Assembly (NCBI GenBank): GCA_023436115.1
Contig: JAEZKQ010000024.1
Span: forward strand, 124,001-188,000
Direction: 5' to 3'
Source: Bacillota bacterium
GTDB taxonomy: Bacteria > Bacillota > Clostridia > Christensenellales > SZUA-584
Length of the DNA: 64,000 bases
Below are positions 36,230 to 45,022 of this stretch, piece after piece. The position numbers and the translations under genes were made by a program. The notes under the pieces are model-generated. The model made no database searches. It was not told where the DNA came from and worked only from the letters and a program-made list of their open reading frames with translations. Each line of letters starts with the position of its first letter. Positions within the stretch are counted from its first letter, which is position 1.

Positions 36230-36803
36230 TCAGGCGGGCAACACGACAAGCCTTTTACGTATATTTCTAACGACATTTAAGGTCGGCGCGCTGACATTCG
36301 GCGGCGGCTATGCCATGGTGCCGCTGTTTCAGGATGAATTTGTGCGCAAGTATCAATGGATCACAGACGATGATATGGTTAATATGATCGCGCTCGGCCA
36401 ATCTGTGCCGGGTGCGATTGCCGTTAATTGCAGCGTACTGATCGGCTATAAGCTAAAAAAACTGCGCGGGGCGCTTGTGGCTGTATTGGGCAGCGTCCTC
36501 CCGTCAATGATTGTGCTGACCGTGGTTACCTATCTTTACGAAGCGGTGCGTGACAATGTGTATGTGGCAGGTGCGCTGCGCGGTGTGCGTGCGGCGGTCG
36601 TCGCGTTGCTTGTATCAGCTTTCCTCACATTCATGAAGCCCTTTTATAAAGATATCGTTTCTGTGTTTGCATTTGCGGCAGCGTTTTTATTATCGCTGCT
36701 TTTTGATATCAACAGCGTATATATCATACTGGGTGCCATCATTTTCGGCATCACTGCGGGCATTTTGCGAATCAAGAAGAATACCGGAAAGGACGCGTCA
36801 TGA
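36222..36803 (+). CDS. Chromate transporter half-protein 1 (ChrA family)
   Basis: A 193-residue membrane protein with about six helices, one half of a split CHR transporter. The signature FKVGALTFGGGYAMVPLFQDEFV, with MIALGQSVPGAIAVNCSVLIGYKL (both in pieces), is typical. Paired short ChrA proteins form a heteromeric transporter for chromate or, more probably in an ordinary setting, sulphate-like anions. The start ATG 36222 lies inside the aconitase gene (8-base overlap) with GAGGCGG upstream, so the two are translationally coupled. Confidence 0.9.
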   Translation: MANQAGNTTSLLRIFLTTFKVGALTFGGGYAMVPLFQDEFVRKYQWITDDDMVNMIALGQSVPGAIAVNCSVLIGYKLKKLRGALVAVLGSVLPSMIVLTVVTYLYEAVRDNVYVAGALRGVRAAVVALLVSAFLTFMKPFYKDIVSVFAFAAAFLLSLLFDINSVYIILGAIIFGITAGILRIKKNTGKDAS

Positions 36804-37384
36804 CCGGATACCCTTTGATCGCTTGGCTATTCTTCAAAATCGGGCTGTTTTCAATTGGCGGCGGATACGTGATGCTGCCGCTTATCAACAGTGAACTCGT
36901 CGCAAACGGCCTTATGACATCCATGGAAGTGGCCGATATTGTGGCCGTCTCGCAAATGACGCCCGGCCCTTTTGCCATCAATGCCGCCACGTTCGCGGGT
37001 GTCAAAACGTTGGGCATTTTTGGGGGCGCCGTGGCCACGGCAGCGGTCGTACTGCCCTCATTGATTATTACAACGCTGCTGGCGCGCTATTTCTTCCAGT
37101 TTGAAGACAATATCATTGTGAGGCGCGCCATGTGGGGTCTACGCCCCGTTGTGACCGGGCTGATCGCCTCAGCTGCAGCTGTAATGGCGCTGCCCGCGCT
37201 TCTCGGCGTAGAAAGCGTCTCAGCGCTCCGCTGGAACACATTACTTTCCGGCGTGGATATTGCGTCTGTTGTGATCGCGCTGTTTTCAGGTGTCGCCATT
37301 ATCAAATTCAAGCTGTCCCCGATACTTATCATTCTTGTGGCAGGCGTTGTCGGGCTTGTCCTATTTGGGATATTAGGGCTTTAG
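36800..37384 (+). CDS. Chromate transporter half-protein 2 (ChrA family)
   Basis: The second 194-residue half of the split CHR transporter, overlapping the first by 4 bases (ATGA). It repeats the same signature in the opposite membrane topology expected for the pair: FFKIGLFSIGGGYVMLPLI, then VSQMTPGPFAINAATFAG (in pieces). Neither half alone is long enough for a full CHR protein of about 400 residues, so they should act together. Confidence 0.9.
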   Translation: MTGYPLIAWLFFKIGLFSIGGGYVMLPLINSELVANGLMTSMEVADIVAVSQMTPGPFAINAATFAGVKTLGIFGGAVATAAVVLPSLIITTLLARYFFQFEDNIIVRRAMWGLRPVVTGLIASAAAVMALPALLGVESVSALRWNTLLSGVDIASVVIALFSGVAIIKFKLSPILIILVAGVVGLVLFGILGL

Positions 37385-37428
37385 TTAAGCGTTGTATCTA
37401 CCGATATAAAACAGGGATAATCGATCAT

Positions 37429-37457
37429 TTGTCGAAATATACTCGATAAGGTATACA
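37429..37457 (+). promoter_or_regulatory. Possible sigma-A promoter of the J-domain gene
   Basis: TTGTCG (37429-37434), a 17-base spacer and TATACA (37452-37457), about 48 bases before the start. A CCGATAT at 37401-37407 could be a sigma-D -10 box, but its -35 is poor. Confidence 0.4.
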
Positions 37458-37504
37458 AAGCAAGAGGCAGGCCCCATATGAGCCATTGAAAGGGATCAGA
37501 CTTT

Positions 37505-38707
37505 ATGAATGCGCCGGAAAAGGATTTTACAGATTACTACCGTATATTGCAGGTTCATCAGGATGCCGAACCGGAAATCATCAAAAGTGCTTACAGAAGG
37601 CTTGCGCAGATGAACCATCCCGATGTCAATCAGGACAAGCAAGCTACGCTCAAAATGCAGCAAATCAATAAGGCGTATGAAGTCATTTCCAACCCCTCGC
37701 TTCGCCAATCCTACCACCGAACCTGGCTGTCTCATCAGCAAACACCAAAGAAAGCTGTGACAAATACAAACGACCCACGTCATGCCGCCTCACAAGCGCT
37801 AGACGCGTATTTTCGAGCGCTATTGCACGAGGACTGGCCGTCAGCATACAGCCGGTTATCCCGCAAAGACCGCAGTATGTTTTCTCTGGAGGACTTTTGC
37901 GAATGGAAGAACGCCGTTAAAGCGCTCTATCAAATGGGCTCTTATGTGGTCAAACCTTTTCGGGCATATGAAAAGTGTGTGGTGAATGAATCCGAATACG
38001 AGAGCGTCTATGTGTTCTCCGTTTTTATTACCGACCGCGATGCGCGGACAGGAAAGGTCAACGAGGAAACTTACACCAAGCACGTTGTGAAAGAACATGG
38101 CGACTGGTATATATGCCTTGGCTACAAGCAATTAAAACCGATCATTTACAAACTCAAATACATTGCGTCGCAAGCCCCCAACCTAGACCCTTTCCGCGTT
38201 TATACGGATACACTGCTTAAATACGATAAGCTCACAGGTTTCTTAAGCCGAAAAGGCTTATTGGAGCGCATAGAGCAGGAAGTTGCCCGCAGCAAGCGCT
38301 TCAAAAATCCATTTTGCCTGCTTCTTTTAAGCACTGACCCCAAAGGCAGTTTACCCGGCGTAGCCGCTGCGGAATATAAACAGATGTGTCTTTTGAATGC
38401 GGCTGTTCAGCTGGAAAGCACCGCCCGCACGATCGACTGCTGTGCACGTATCTCGGAAAATCAGCTTGCCGTTCTGCTGATTGAGACAGACAGCTTCGCT
38501 GCACAAAAGGCCTTTAAGCGTATAGAACGCGTCATCCGCCCCAAAGACGGATTGTCTTACCGTTTGGTCGGCAGCATCACAGCTTTTCGGGGGGAAACCG
38601 CAGAGGACACCCTCTTGCAGGCTGAGCATGATGCACAGATACGTATCATAACCGGAAAAGACAACGTGAAACGCTACTATATCAATCTGGACGATCAGCA
38701 GATATGA
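37505..38707 (+). CDS. J-domain protein with degenerate GGDEF-like C-terminus
   Basis: A 400-residue protein with three parts. Residues 8-76 are a J-domain with the essential His-Pro-Asp at 38-40, so it should stimulate a DnaK-type Hsp70. Residues about 95-220 look like an NTF2-like or DUF4440-type alpha/beta domain. Residues about 237-395 resemble a GGDEF domain: DKLTGFLSRKGLLERIEQEVARSKR opens like an active cyclase, but the catalytic GGDEF is replaced (ARISENQLAVLL), so it should not make c-di-GMP. No membrane segment is visible. It is a single-gene unit. The fusion is unusual; the J-domain call is firm, the other two are by resemblance. Confidence 0.75.
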   Translation: MNAPEKDFTDYYRILQVHQDAEPEIIKSAYRRLAQMNHPDVNQDKQATLKMQQINKAYEVISNPSLRQSYHRTWLSHQQTPKKAVTNTNDPRHAASQALDAYFRALLHEDWPSAYSRLSRKDRSMFSLEDFCEWKNAVKALYQMGSYVVKPFRAYEKCVVNESEYESVYVFSVFITDRDARTGKVNEETYTKHVVKEHGDWYICLGYKQLKPIIYKLKYIASQAPNLDPFRVYTDTLLKYDKLTGFLSRKGLLERIEQEVARSKRFKNPFCLLLLSTDPKGSLPGVAAAEYKQMCLLNAAVQLESTARTIDCCARISENQLAVLLIETDSFAAQKAFKRIERVIRPKDGLSYRLVGSITAFRGETAEDTLLQAEHDAQIRIITGKDNVKRYYINLDDQQI

Positions 38708-38740
38708 AAAAAAAGCGAAAGACTTTTATCCTTCGCTTTT
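38707..38740. terminator. Bidirectional intrinsic terminator
   Basis: AAAAGCGAA (38711-38719) pairs with TTCGCTTTT (38732-38740). It serves the J-domain gene and the convergent nitroreductase operon. Confidence 0.75.
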
Positions 38741-38747
38741 GAGCTGT

Positions 38748-39263
38748 TTAATATATATCACGATGCACCTTATGTGCGTGGAAAGTCGAATGCGGATGCG
38801 CAGGTTTGTCGGGATAACCCAGCGCCACGATGGAAAACGGTATGATGTGTTCGGGTATATCATAGATCTTTCTTACTTTGCTGATTCTGTCTTTTTGCGG
38901 ATAAAGACCCATATAAACGCCGCCGAGGCCTTGCGCTTGAGCGGCAAGCAATATACATGTGGTGCTGCTGGCGCAGTCCTGAACAAAAAAATCCTCAGGA
39001 TTGGCGCGATATCCATTGGTATTCGCCATCACAAGTATACCCAAAGGTGCTTTTTTAAGCGGACTCCAGTATGACACAAGCTCGGATACGGCTTCCTTCT
39101 TTTCTGCATCCTGCATCACGAGAAATTCCCACGGCTGAGAGTTCATCGCGCTGGGGGCATACATACCCGCTCGCAGCAGATTATGGATGACTTCCTCTTC
39201 GACAGGTCTGTCCCGATAAACCCGACAGCTTCTTCTTTCAAGTACAATGTTAATCCCTTCCAT
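38748..39263 (-). CDS. Nitroreductase-family flavoprotein
   Basis: A 171-residue nitroreductase of the short type. The FMN-binding N-terminus (LERRSCRVYRDRPV), the conserved RAGMYAPSAMNSQPWEFLVM segment (in pieces), GLGGVYMGLYP and the C-terminal SIVALGYPDKPAHP are all present. Such enzymes use NAD(P)H to reduce flavin-accessible nitro groups or quinones; the natural substrate is unknown. It overlaps the SDR gene by 14 bases, so they form one operon. Confidence 0.9.
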   Translation of the reverse strand: MEGINIVLERRSCRVYRDRPVEEEVIHNLLRAGMYAPSAMNSQPWEFLVMQDAEKKEAVSELVSYWSPLKKAPLGILVMANTNGYRANPEDFFVQDCASSTTCILLAAQAQGLGGVYMGLYPQKDRISKVRKIYDIPEHIIPFSIVALGYPDKPAHPHSTFHAHKVHRDIY

Positions 39264-40146
39264 TTATACTCTCCTTAAACTGCTTTTCGTATGTCCAAAC
39301 TGCATCTGATGGTGGGTCCTTGCGCAGATAGATAGATTCCAATACGCTTTGCTTAAAACGCCACGATGTGAGCTTTGACAGCACATATAATATCTTGTTG
39401 CCAAGCCCGACTGTCATGCGCACCGGTGGATTCTTCATTTGCGCGGCTTTGAGCACCATCCGAGCACATTTTTGCGGGCCCTGGGCCGCGAGTTCCGAAC
39501 GTATCATCTCATAAAGCGCCCGCTCCATTGGCTTCCTGTAAGCTGTCTGCGCGCTTTTTTGTGTAAATACACGTTTCTCAGTAAAACCTGTTTTCGTATC
39601 CCCCGGCTCTACCGTGCAGACACGTATACCAAAGGGTTTCAGTTCCATACGAAGCGTTGCCGAAAGCATAAAAAGCGCGGCTTTCACAGCGCTGTACATG
39701 CCCTGAAACGCGATGGGGAAAAACGATGCCATTGAGCCAATATTAATGACTATACCGCTCTTTGCTTCGCGCATGGCCGGAAGCACGGCATTGAGTACCG
39801 TAATGATACCGAAGAAACAGACATCAAACTGGCTTCGCGCTTCCGCAGCCGTAGTTTCCTCAATAGCACCGGCGATGCCGCTTCCTGCGGCGTTCACAAG
39901 CACGTCAATTCGACCGTTTTTTTCTAAAATGTAATCGACGGCACTGGCAACGGATTTTTCATCCTCCAGCGTCATAGGCACCATCGTATAGCAAGTGTCG
40001 CCCACCTGCACTGTTTCATAATTGGCACGTCTGGATGTTCCATAAACGGTATAGCCAGCCGCCGCCATAGTCTGCGCCACGGCCTGCCCTATTCCGGAGC
40101 TTGCGCCTGTTATAAGTGCGACTTTCTGTTTTAGATCATTATTCAT
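39250..40146 (-). CDS. Short-chain dehydrogenase/reductase
   Basis: A 298-residue classical SDR. The NAD(P)-binding TGASSGIGQAVA, the NAG-equivalent LVNAAGSG, a serine in NIGSMASFFP and the catalytic pair in MYSAVKAALF are all visible. An Arg/Ser pair after the first strand (GTSRRANY) favours NADP. A C-terminal extension of about 40 residues follows the core. The substrate is unknown. It precedes the nitroreductase and overlaps it. Confidence 0.88.
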   Translation of the reverse strand: MNNDLKQKVALITGASSGIGQAVAQTMAAAGYTVYGTSRRANYETVQVGDTCYTMVPMTLEDEKSVASAVDYILEKNGRIDVLVNAAGSGIAGAIEETTAAEARSQFDVCFFGIITVLNAVLPAMREAKSGIVINIGSMASFFPIAFQGMYSAVKAALFMLSATLRMELKPFGIRVCTVEPGDTKTGFTEKRVFTQKSAQTAYRKPMERALYEMIRSELAAQGPQKCARMVLKAAQMKNPPVRMTVGLGNKILYVLSKLTSWRFKQSVLESIYLRKDPPSDAVWTYEKQFKESINGRD

Positions 40147-40201
40147 AAATTCATTTTAACCAAACAATATGCAATAATCAATAACCGCTTGTGGCGAAAT
40201 A

Positions 40202-41116
40202 TTACCCAATTAAGAACATTTGGTAAGTATTCGCCGTAAAATAAACCGCACAGACGATAAAGCACAAAATCATGCCCGCATTTACATAGACTGCGCTTTT
40301 CCCTTTGGGTATACCATAAAGCCCCGGGCTCATCACGATACGCTTTTTATTCACGAAGAAAAGAACAATTCCTGTTATCACAATACCCAACAAGATTAAT
40401 CCATAAAAGCCTCTGAGAATAAAGTGTGAATTATATACCAGAACCGATATAACACCGCCAAATAAGTTGATAATCATATGAAAAGCAATCGTATAAACAA
40501 CCTTCCCCGTCTTTACAAATAAATATCCAAACGCAAGCCCCAAGCCAAACGCATAGAAAAACTGAGACAGGTTGCCATGTAAGAGACCAAATAAAAGGGC
40601 ACTGACGATTACGGCCGGCTTTTCACCGTAGCTTAACAGCCTGGAGATCAACAGCTTGCGAAAAAACAATTCCTCAGCAACAGGGCCCAATATCACAGCA
40701 AACATCAGATTAGACCATATACTTTTTTCGATGAAAAACTGCTCAACAGCATCTGTCATGTTACTTTGAGCTGCTGTTTGAATGATCAGGTTTATAATCG
40801 TACCCACCAAATTACCCGCATACATAATGGTGTAGCATATTATCCCAATGATGCAAAGTTGTCCCGCGGTCAGCCTTTTTTGTGCAATAGGCATCGCTGG
40901 CTTTTTTCTTAGCAGCAAAGCCGCAAGCGGCATCGCGATCACATACTGTGGCATCAACAACAACAAGTACTGAATCCACTCATTTTCCATCAGCTTAGGA
41001 TTAAGAAAAAAACCGGTGACATACGCCAATGCAACTGAAATAATGATAACAATGAGTACAGCCATTCCGGCTCGTGAAAATACCTTTCGCCCGGCAACTA
41101 AATCAAGCTCTTCCAT
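40202..41116 (-). CDS. CPBP-family intramembrane metalloprotease
   Basis: A 304-residue membrane protein with about eight helices. The CPBP (Abi/CAAX protease) motifs are in order: EELFFRKLL with paired glutamates and Arg, FGLLHGNLSQF, and a final FHMIINLFGG. Bacterial members act in prenyl-protein-like processing, bacteriocin self-immunity or stress response; nothing nearby tells which. No bacteriocin precursor is seen around it. It has its own upstream region (41117-41303). Confidence 0.88.
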   Translation of the reverse strand: MEELDLVAGRKVFSRAGMAVLIVIIISVALAYVTGFFLNPKLMENEWIQYLLLLMPQYVIAMPLAALLLRKKPAMPIAQKRLTAGQLCIIGIICYTIMYAGNLVGTIINLIIQTAAQSNMTDAVEQFFIEKSIWSNLMFAVILGPVAEELFFRKLLISRLLSYGEKPAVIVSALLFGLLHGNLSQFFYAFGLGLAFGYLFVKTGKVVYTIAFHMIINLFGGVISVLVYNSHFILRGFYGLILLGIVITGIVLFFVNKKRIVMSPGLYGIPKGKSAVYVNAGMILCFIVCAVYFTANTYQMFLIG

Positions 41117-41303
41117 TACAATGCCCCCTTGCTATACTATTCGGATATCTTCATAAGTTAAGTAAAGTAATTTTAATTCGTGGTTAAAAGGTTTTTTCCT
41201 GCGCGGCTCACACGATGCGGATTTATGCAGTTTCAGCTAAGCCCGGAACAAGGGGACAAAACCGAAAACTGGCGGAGAACCGAAAGGCTTTCAGGGAAAG
41301 ATG

Positions 41304-41327
41304 AAAGCGGATGTTGCCATCCGCTTT
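41304..41327 (-). terminator. Intrinsic terminator of ileS
   Basis: AAAGCGGATG (41304-41313) and CATCCGCTTT (41318-41327) form a 10-base-pair stem with a four-base loop just after the ileS stop. The tail on the reverse strand is TTTCATCTTT. Confidence 0.75.
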
Positions 41328-41343
41328 TGTAAACGATAACAAA

Positions 41344-44300
41344 TTATATTTTCTGTACGCTGAACGCTGCCTTTTCCCCGTTGATATCCCATTCTTTCGT
41401 ATATCCCGCAAGCTCACCAGAAATCTGCTCAGCCAGCACTTCGGTCTTGATCTCTTCCGTATTGCGCGCTATCACGCCCTGAAGCTTCTCATTGCCTGCT
41501 ATCGCCAGCCGTATATGATCCATGACCTCGAAACCAGCTTCCTTGCGCATCGTCTGTATCTTGCTGATTATCTCGCGCACGAAGCCTTCTTCGATAAGGT
41601 CTTCGGTCAGCGTCGTCTCGAGAATCACGCTCAGCCCGCCGTCTGATTCCACCACATAGCCGGCTTTATGGACAGGATCGATGAGCAGGTCCTCCTCAGT
41701 CAACGCCACCGTCTGTCCTTGCGCTTCAAACGTATATGTGTCACCCGCGCGCACTGTATTCACGATGGCAACGGTGTCCGCTTCGCTCAAATGCGTGCGG
41801 ATGTCGCCCAGCAGCTTGCCGTAACGCGGTCCCAGCGTTTTAAGCTGTGGCTTTAAGTTGTAGGAAATGAACGCAGTTACGTCGGCTCCCAGCGAAACCT
41901 TTTTCACGTTGAGCTCGCCCTCGATAAGCTCAGTATACATAGCGCCCAGTTCGTCGATACCCGCCACATACATATTGGCGATTGGCTGGCGGTTTTTTAT
42001 CACAGCGGTATTTCGTGCGCTGCGGCCCAATACGACGATACGCAGTACCGCGTCCATGCTCTTCTCAAGTTCCTTATCGATAAGCGTTTCGTCGACCTTA
42101 GGATATGCGCAAAGATGCACGCTTTCGGGCGCGTTTTTGTCCACGCTGCGTACGATGTTCTGATACATCGTCTCGGTCATGAAAGGAATGAAAGGCGCAG
42201 CGATACGGCAAAGCGTTTCCAACATCGTATAAAGCGTCAGGAATGCGTCCGCCTTGTCCTCCTCCATGCCGGGGGCCCAGAAACGGCCACGGCAGCGGCG
42301 CACATACCAGTTGGAAAGCTCGTCAACGAACTTATCCAATTCACGTGCCGGCTCGGTAAGACGGTACTCATCCAAATAATTCGCAACTGATTTCACCAGC
42401 GTATGCAGACGCGATAGTATCCATTTGTCCATCACGTTATTAAGCTTTAAGCTGTGCTTTGTCGGGTCAAAATCATCGATATCCGCATATAGCACATAAA
42501 ACGCATAGGTGTTCCACAGCGTACCCATGAACTTGCGCTGTGCTTCCGATACCGCTTCCTCATAGAATCGGCTGGGCAACCAAGGCATGCTGCTCGCATA
42601 AAAATACCAGCGCACCGCGTCGGCACCTTGATTATCAAGCACGGACCACGGGTCAACCACGTTGCCCTTGTGCTTGCTCATCTTCTGGCCTTCCTTGTCC
42701 TGAACATGCCCGAGGACGATGCAGTTCTCAAACGGGTTTTTCTCGAACACGAGCGTGCCGATAGCGAGCAATGTATAGAACCAGCCGCGCGTTTGATCAA
42801 CCGCTTCGCTGATGAAGTCGGCCGGGAAACGCTTCTCAAATTCTTCCTTGTTTTCAAACGGGTAATGCCACTGCGCAAACGGCATCGAGCCCGAATCATA
42901 CCAGCAGTCGATGACCTCGGGCACACGTTTCATCACGCCGCCGCACTGCTCGCATTTAATCGTAACTGCGTCGATGAACGGCTTGTGCAGCTCAAGGTCT
43001 TCGGGCACATTCTCGCCGCGTTCACGAAGCTCTGCCACCGAGCCGATCACGGTATGATGGCCGCATTTGCACTGCCAAACGGGCAGCGGCGTGCCCCAAT
43101 AGCGTTCACGCGAGAGCCCCCAGTCGATCACGTTCTCCAGGAAGTTGCCCATGCGGCCTTCCTTAATATTATCGGGCAGCCAGTTGATTGCGCGGTTGTT
43201 CTGCATTAACAGGTCTTTAACAGCGGTCATCTTGATAAACCATGTGCTGCGCGCGTAATAAAGCAGCGGTGTGTCACAGCGCCAGCAGAACGGATAGCTG
43301 TGCGAATACGCCTTGGCATAGAGCATGAGTCCGCGCTCTTTCAAGTCCGCAATGATCTTGGGGTCGCCATCCTTCACAAACACGCCTTCCCACGGCGTTT
43401 CCGCCTTAAAGCGGCCTTGCTCATTCACCATCTGCACAAAAGGCAGATCATACTTACGGCCCACGCGCGCGTCGTCCTCACCGAAAGCAGGCGCGATATG
43501 CACGATACCAGAGCCATCGGTCAGCGTCACGTAGTCATCGGCGGTCAAGAACCATGCCTTTTTATCCGCCGTACCGAAATCATAAAGCGGCTCGTATTCC
43601 TTATATTCCAAGTCCTTGCCTGTGTATTCCTCTAAAATCGACTTCCCTTCGCCCAACACCGTCTCCACGAGTGCCGCCGCCATGATGAGGTATGCGCCAT
43701 CGTGTTCTACCTTAACGTATTTTTCACGCGGGTTCACACAAAGCGCCACGTTCGACGGCAGCGTCCACGGCGTCGTTGTCCAAGCGAGAAAATAAGTATT
43801 TTCCTCGTTCTTAGCCTTGAACTTGACGAAAATCGATTCTTCCTCAACGTCTTTATAGCCTTGCGCCACCTCGTGAGACGACAGCGCGGTTCCGCAACGC
43901 GGGCAATAAGGCACCACCTTATGACCCTTATACAAAAGGCCTTTGTCGGCCACCTGCTTTAATGACCACCAGACGGATTCAATATAGTTGTTGTCGTAGG
44001 TGATATACGGGTCGTCCATGTCTGCCCAGAAGCCGACGCGGTCAGACATGCGCTCCCATTCGCCCTTATATTTCCAAACGCTCTTTTTGCATTCTGCGAT
44101 AAACGGCTCCACGCCGTACTGCTCGATCTGCTCCTTGCCGTCAAGCCCCAGCAGCTTTTCCACCTCAAGCTCAACCGGCAGGCCATGCGTATCCCAGCCC
44201 GCTTTACGCAGCACATCGTAGCCCTGCATCGCGCGGTAACGCGGAATCAGGTCTTTGATGGAGCGCGTTAAAATATGGCCGATATGCGGCTTGCCGTTGG

Positions 44301-44451
44301 CCGTCGGCGGGCCGTCGTAAAATGTGTAGGCTTTGGCGCCTTTGTTTTTTTCAACGGCCTTTTTAAATATCTCATTTTGCTTCCAGAACTCTAATACCTC
44401 GAGTTCTCTGTCTCTGAAATTCAGATTTTTGTCGACCTGTTTATAAAGCAT
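41344..44451 (-). CDS. ileS: Isoleucyl-tRNA synthetase (type 2, eukaryote-like)
   Basis: A 1035-residue class I synthetase. The HIGH motif is at residues 56-59 (PHIGH) and the KMSKS motif appears as QKMSKHKGNVVD. GWDTHGLPVELEVEK, the CP1 editing region (AWTTTPWTLPSNVAL) and VIDCWYDSGSMPFAQWHYPFE (read in pieces) are clear. Length and sequence style fit the type 2 IleS, which is known to tolerate mupirocin better than type 1; resistance here is an inference. ATG 44451 has GAGGAG upstream; the longer reading frame runs into the T-box leader. Confidence 0.95.
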   Translation of the reverse strand: MLYKQVDKNLNFRDRELEVLEFWKQNEIFKKAVEKNKGAKAYTFYDGPPTANGKPHIGHILTRSIKDLIPRYRAMQGYDVLRKAGWDTHGLPVELEVEKLLGLDGKEQIEQYGVEPFIAECKKSVWKYKGEWERMSDRVGFWADMDDPYITYDNNYIESVWWSLKQVADKGLLYKGHKVVPYCPRCGTALSSHEVAQGYKDVEEESIFVKFKAKNEENTYFLAWTTTPWTLPSNVALCVNPREKYVKVEHDGAYLIMAAALVETVLGEGKSILEEYTGKDLEYKEYEPLYDFGTADKKAWFLTADDYVTLTDGSGIVHIAPAFGEDDARVGRKYDLPFVQMVNEQGRFKAETPWEGVFVKDGDPKIIADLKERGLMLYAKAYSHSYPFCWRCDTPLLYYARSTWFIKMTAVKDLLMQNNRAINWLPDNIKEGRMGNFLENVIDWGLSRERYWGTPLPVWQCKCGHHTVIGSVAELRERGENVPEDLELHKPFIDAVTIKCEQCGGVMKRVPEVIDCWYDSGSMPFAQWHYPFENKEEFEKRFPADFISEAVDQTRGWFYTLLAIGTLVFEKNPFENCIVLGHVQDKEGQKMSKHKGNVVDPWSVLDNQGADAVRWYFYASSMPWLPSRFYEEAVSEAQRKFMGTLWNTYAFYVLYADIDDFDPTKHSLKLNNVMDKWILSRLHTLVKSVANYLDEYRLTEPARELDKFVDELSNWYVRRCRGRFWAPGMEEDKADAFLTLYTMLETLCRIAAPFIPFMTETMYQNIVRSVDKNAPESVHLCAYPKVDETLIDKELEKSMDAVLRIVVLGRSARNTAVIKNRQPIANMYVAGIDELGAMYTELIEGELNVKKVSLGADVTAFISYNLKPQLKTLGPRYGKLLGDIRTHLSEADTVAIVNTVRAGDTYTFEAQGQTVALTEEDLLIDPVHKAGYVVESDGGLSVILETTLTEDLIEEGFVREIISKIQTMRKEAGFEVMDHIRLAIAGNEKLQGVIARNTEEIKTEVLAEQISGELAGYTKEWDINGEKAAFSVQKI

Positions 44452-44465
44452 GTCTTTCTCCTCGC

Positions 44466-44738
44466 AACATAATAAAAAACGTCCTGCCCATGGGGCAAAA
44501 GACGTCACATCTTCTACGGTACCACCCAAATGAACGCAAAAGCATTCTCTTTTGTGCGCGGTAACGGACGCAAAACCGTTTCTGCTTAAAAGGCAAGCCC
44601 TTCGGCAAAAATGCTAACGGGTGATGGCCATGAACCACATTTGTCGGGGCTTTCACCATCTCCCCGCTCGCTTTGCAAATGAAAAGCTCCGTCCGTGTCC
44701 CGTATCATAGCGCTGATAATCATTCCCGTTTAGAACAT
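44466..44738 (-). promoter_or_regulatory. T-box leader (isoleucine) of ileS
   Basis: The reverse strand carries a full T-box element. The antiterminator T-box sequence GGGTGGTACCG is at 44528-44517. The terminator hairpin (ACGTC...GACGT with inner TTGCCC/GGGCA) and a T-run lie at 44506-44474. A Stem I apical segment (GCGAGCGGGG then GATGGTGAAAGCC) precedes GGTTCATGGCCATCACC, which places an ATC isoleucine specifier at 44625-44623. Uncharged tRNA-Ile should therefore permit ileS transcription. Confidence 0.92.
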
Positions 44739-44743
44739 TCCTT

Positions 44744-44772
44744 ATTATAAGGGTAAAGGGATTGTTTGTAAA
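44744..44772 (-). promoter_or_regulatory. Sigma-A promoter of the ileS T-box leader
   Basis: On the reverse strand TTTACA (44772-44767), 17 bases, then a perfect TATAAT (44749-44744). Transcription would start near 44738, just ahead of Stem I. Confidence 0.8.
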
Positions 44773-44881
44773 GAGCTTGCTATTATCCGTTTTTCTGTCT
44801 TAGTCTTTAGAATTAAAGCCAAGGATAGTGACTTAGCTTTCAGTTTGTATCCTAGCATTCATTCTTTTTTTGTCGCATTAT

Positions 44882-44910
44882 TTGACCAAGATGCCAGGCT
44901 GTCGTATACT
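44882..44910 (+). promoter_or_regulatory. Sigma-A promoter of the dnaD-dnaC-like operon
   Basis: TTGACC (44882-44887), a 17-base spacer and TATACT (44905-44910). The transcript would have a leader of about 105 bases. Confidence 0.7.
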
Positions 44911-44953
44911 ATCATCAGGCGTATAGCATCACAGGGATTTTAACCCATACACA

Positions 44954-44999
44954 GCGCTAATGCAACGGCTTTAAGGCCTTGTCTTAGCGTTTTTAGCGC
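44954..44999 (+). promoter_or_regulatory. Attenuator-like hairpins in the dnaD-like gene leader
   Basis: GCGCTAA (44954-44960) can pair with TTAGCG (44984-44989), which is followed by five T like an intrinsic terminator. It can also pair with TTAGCGC (44993-44999). The two pairings exclude each other. A complementary GGC/GCC pair sits inside the first hairpin. Confidence 0.45.
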
Positions 45000-45022
45000 T
45001 CAAAAACAAAAGGGGGAGAGGC

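Noticed and set aside
37385..37410. CCGATAT before the J-domain gene as a sigma-D promoter.
   Set aside because: No TAAA-like box at proper spacing; a sigma-A-like promoter further downstream is better.
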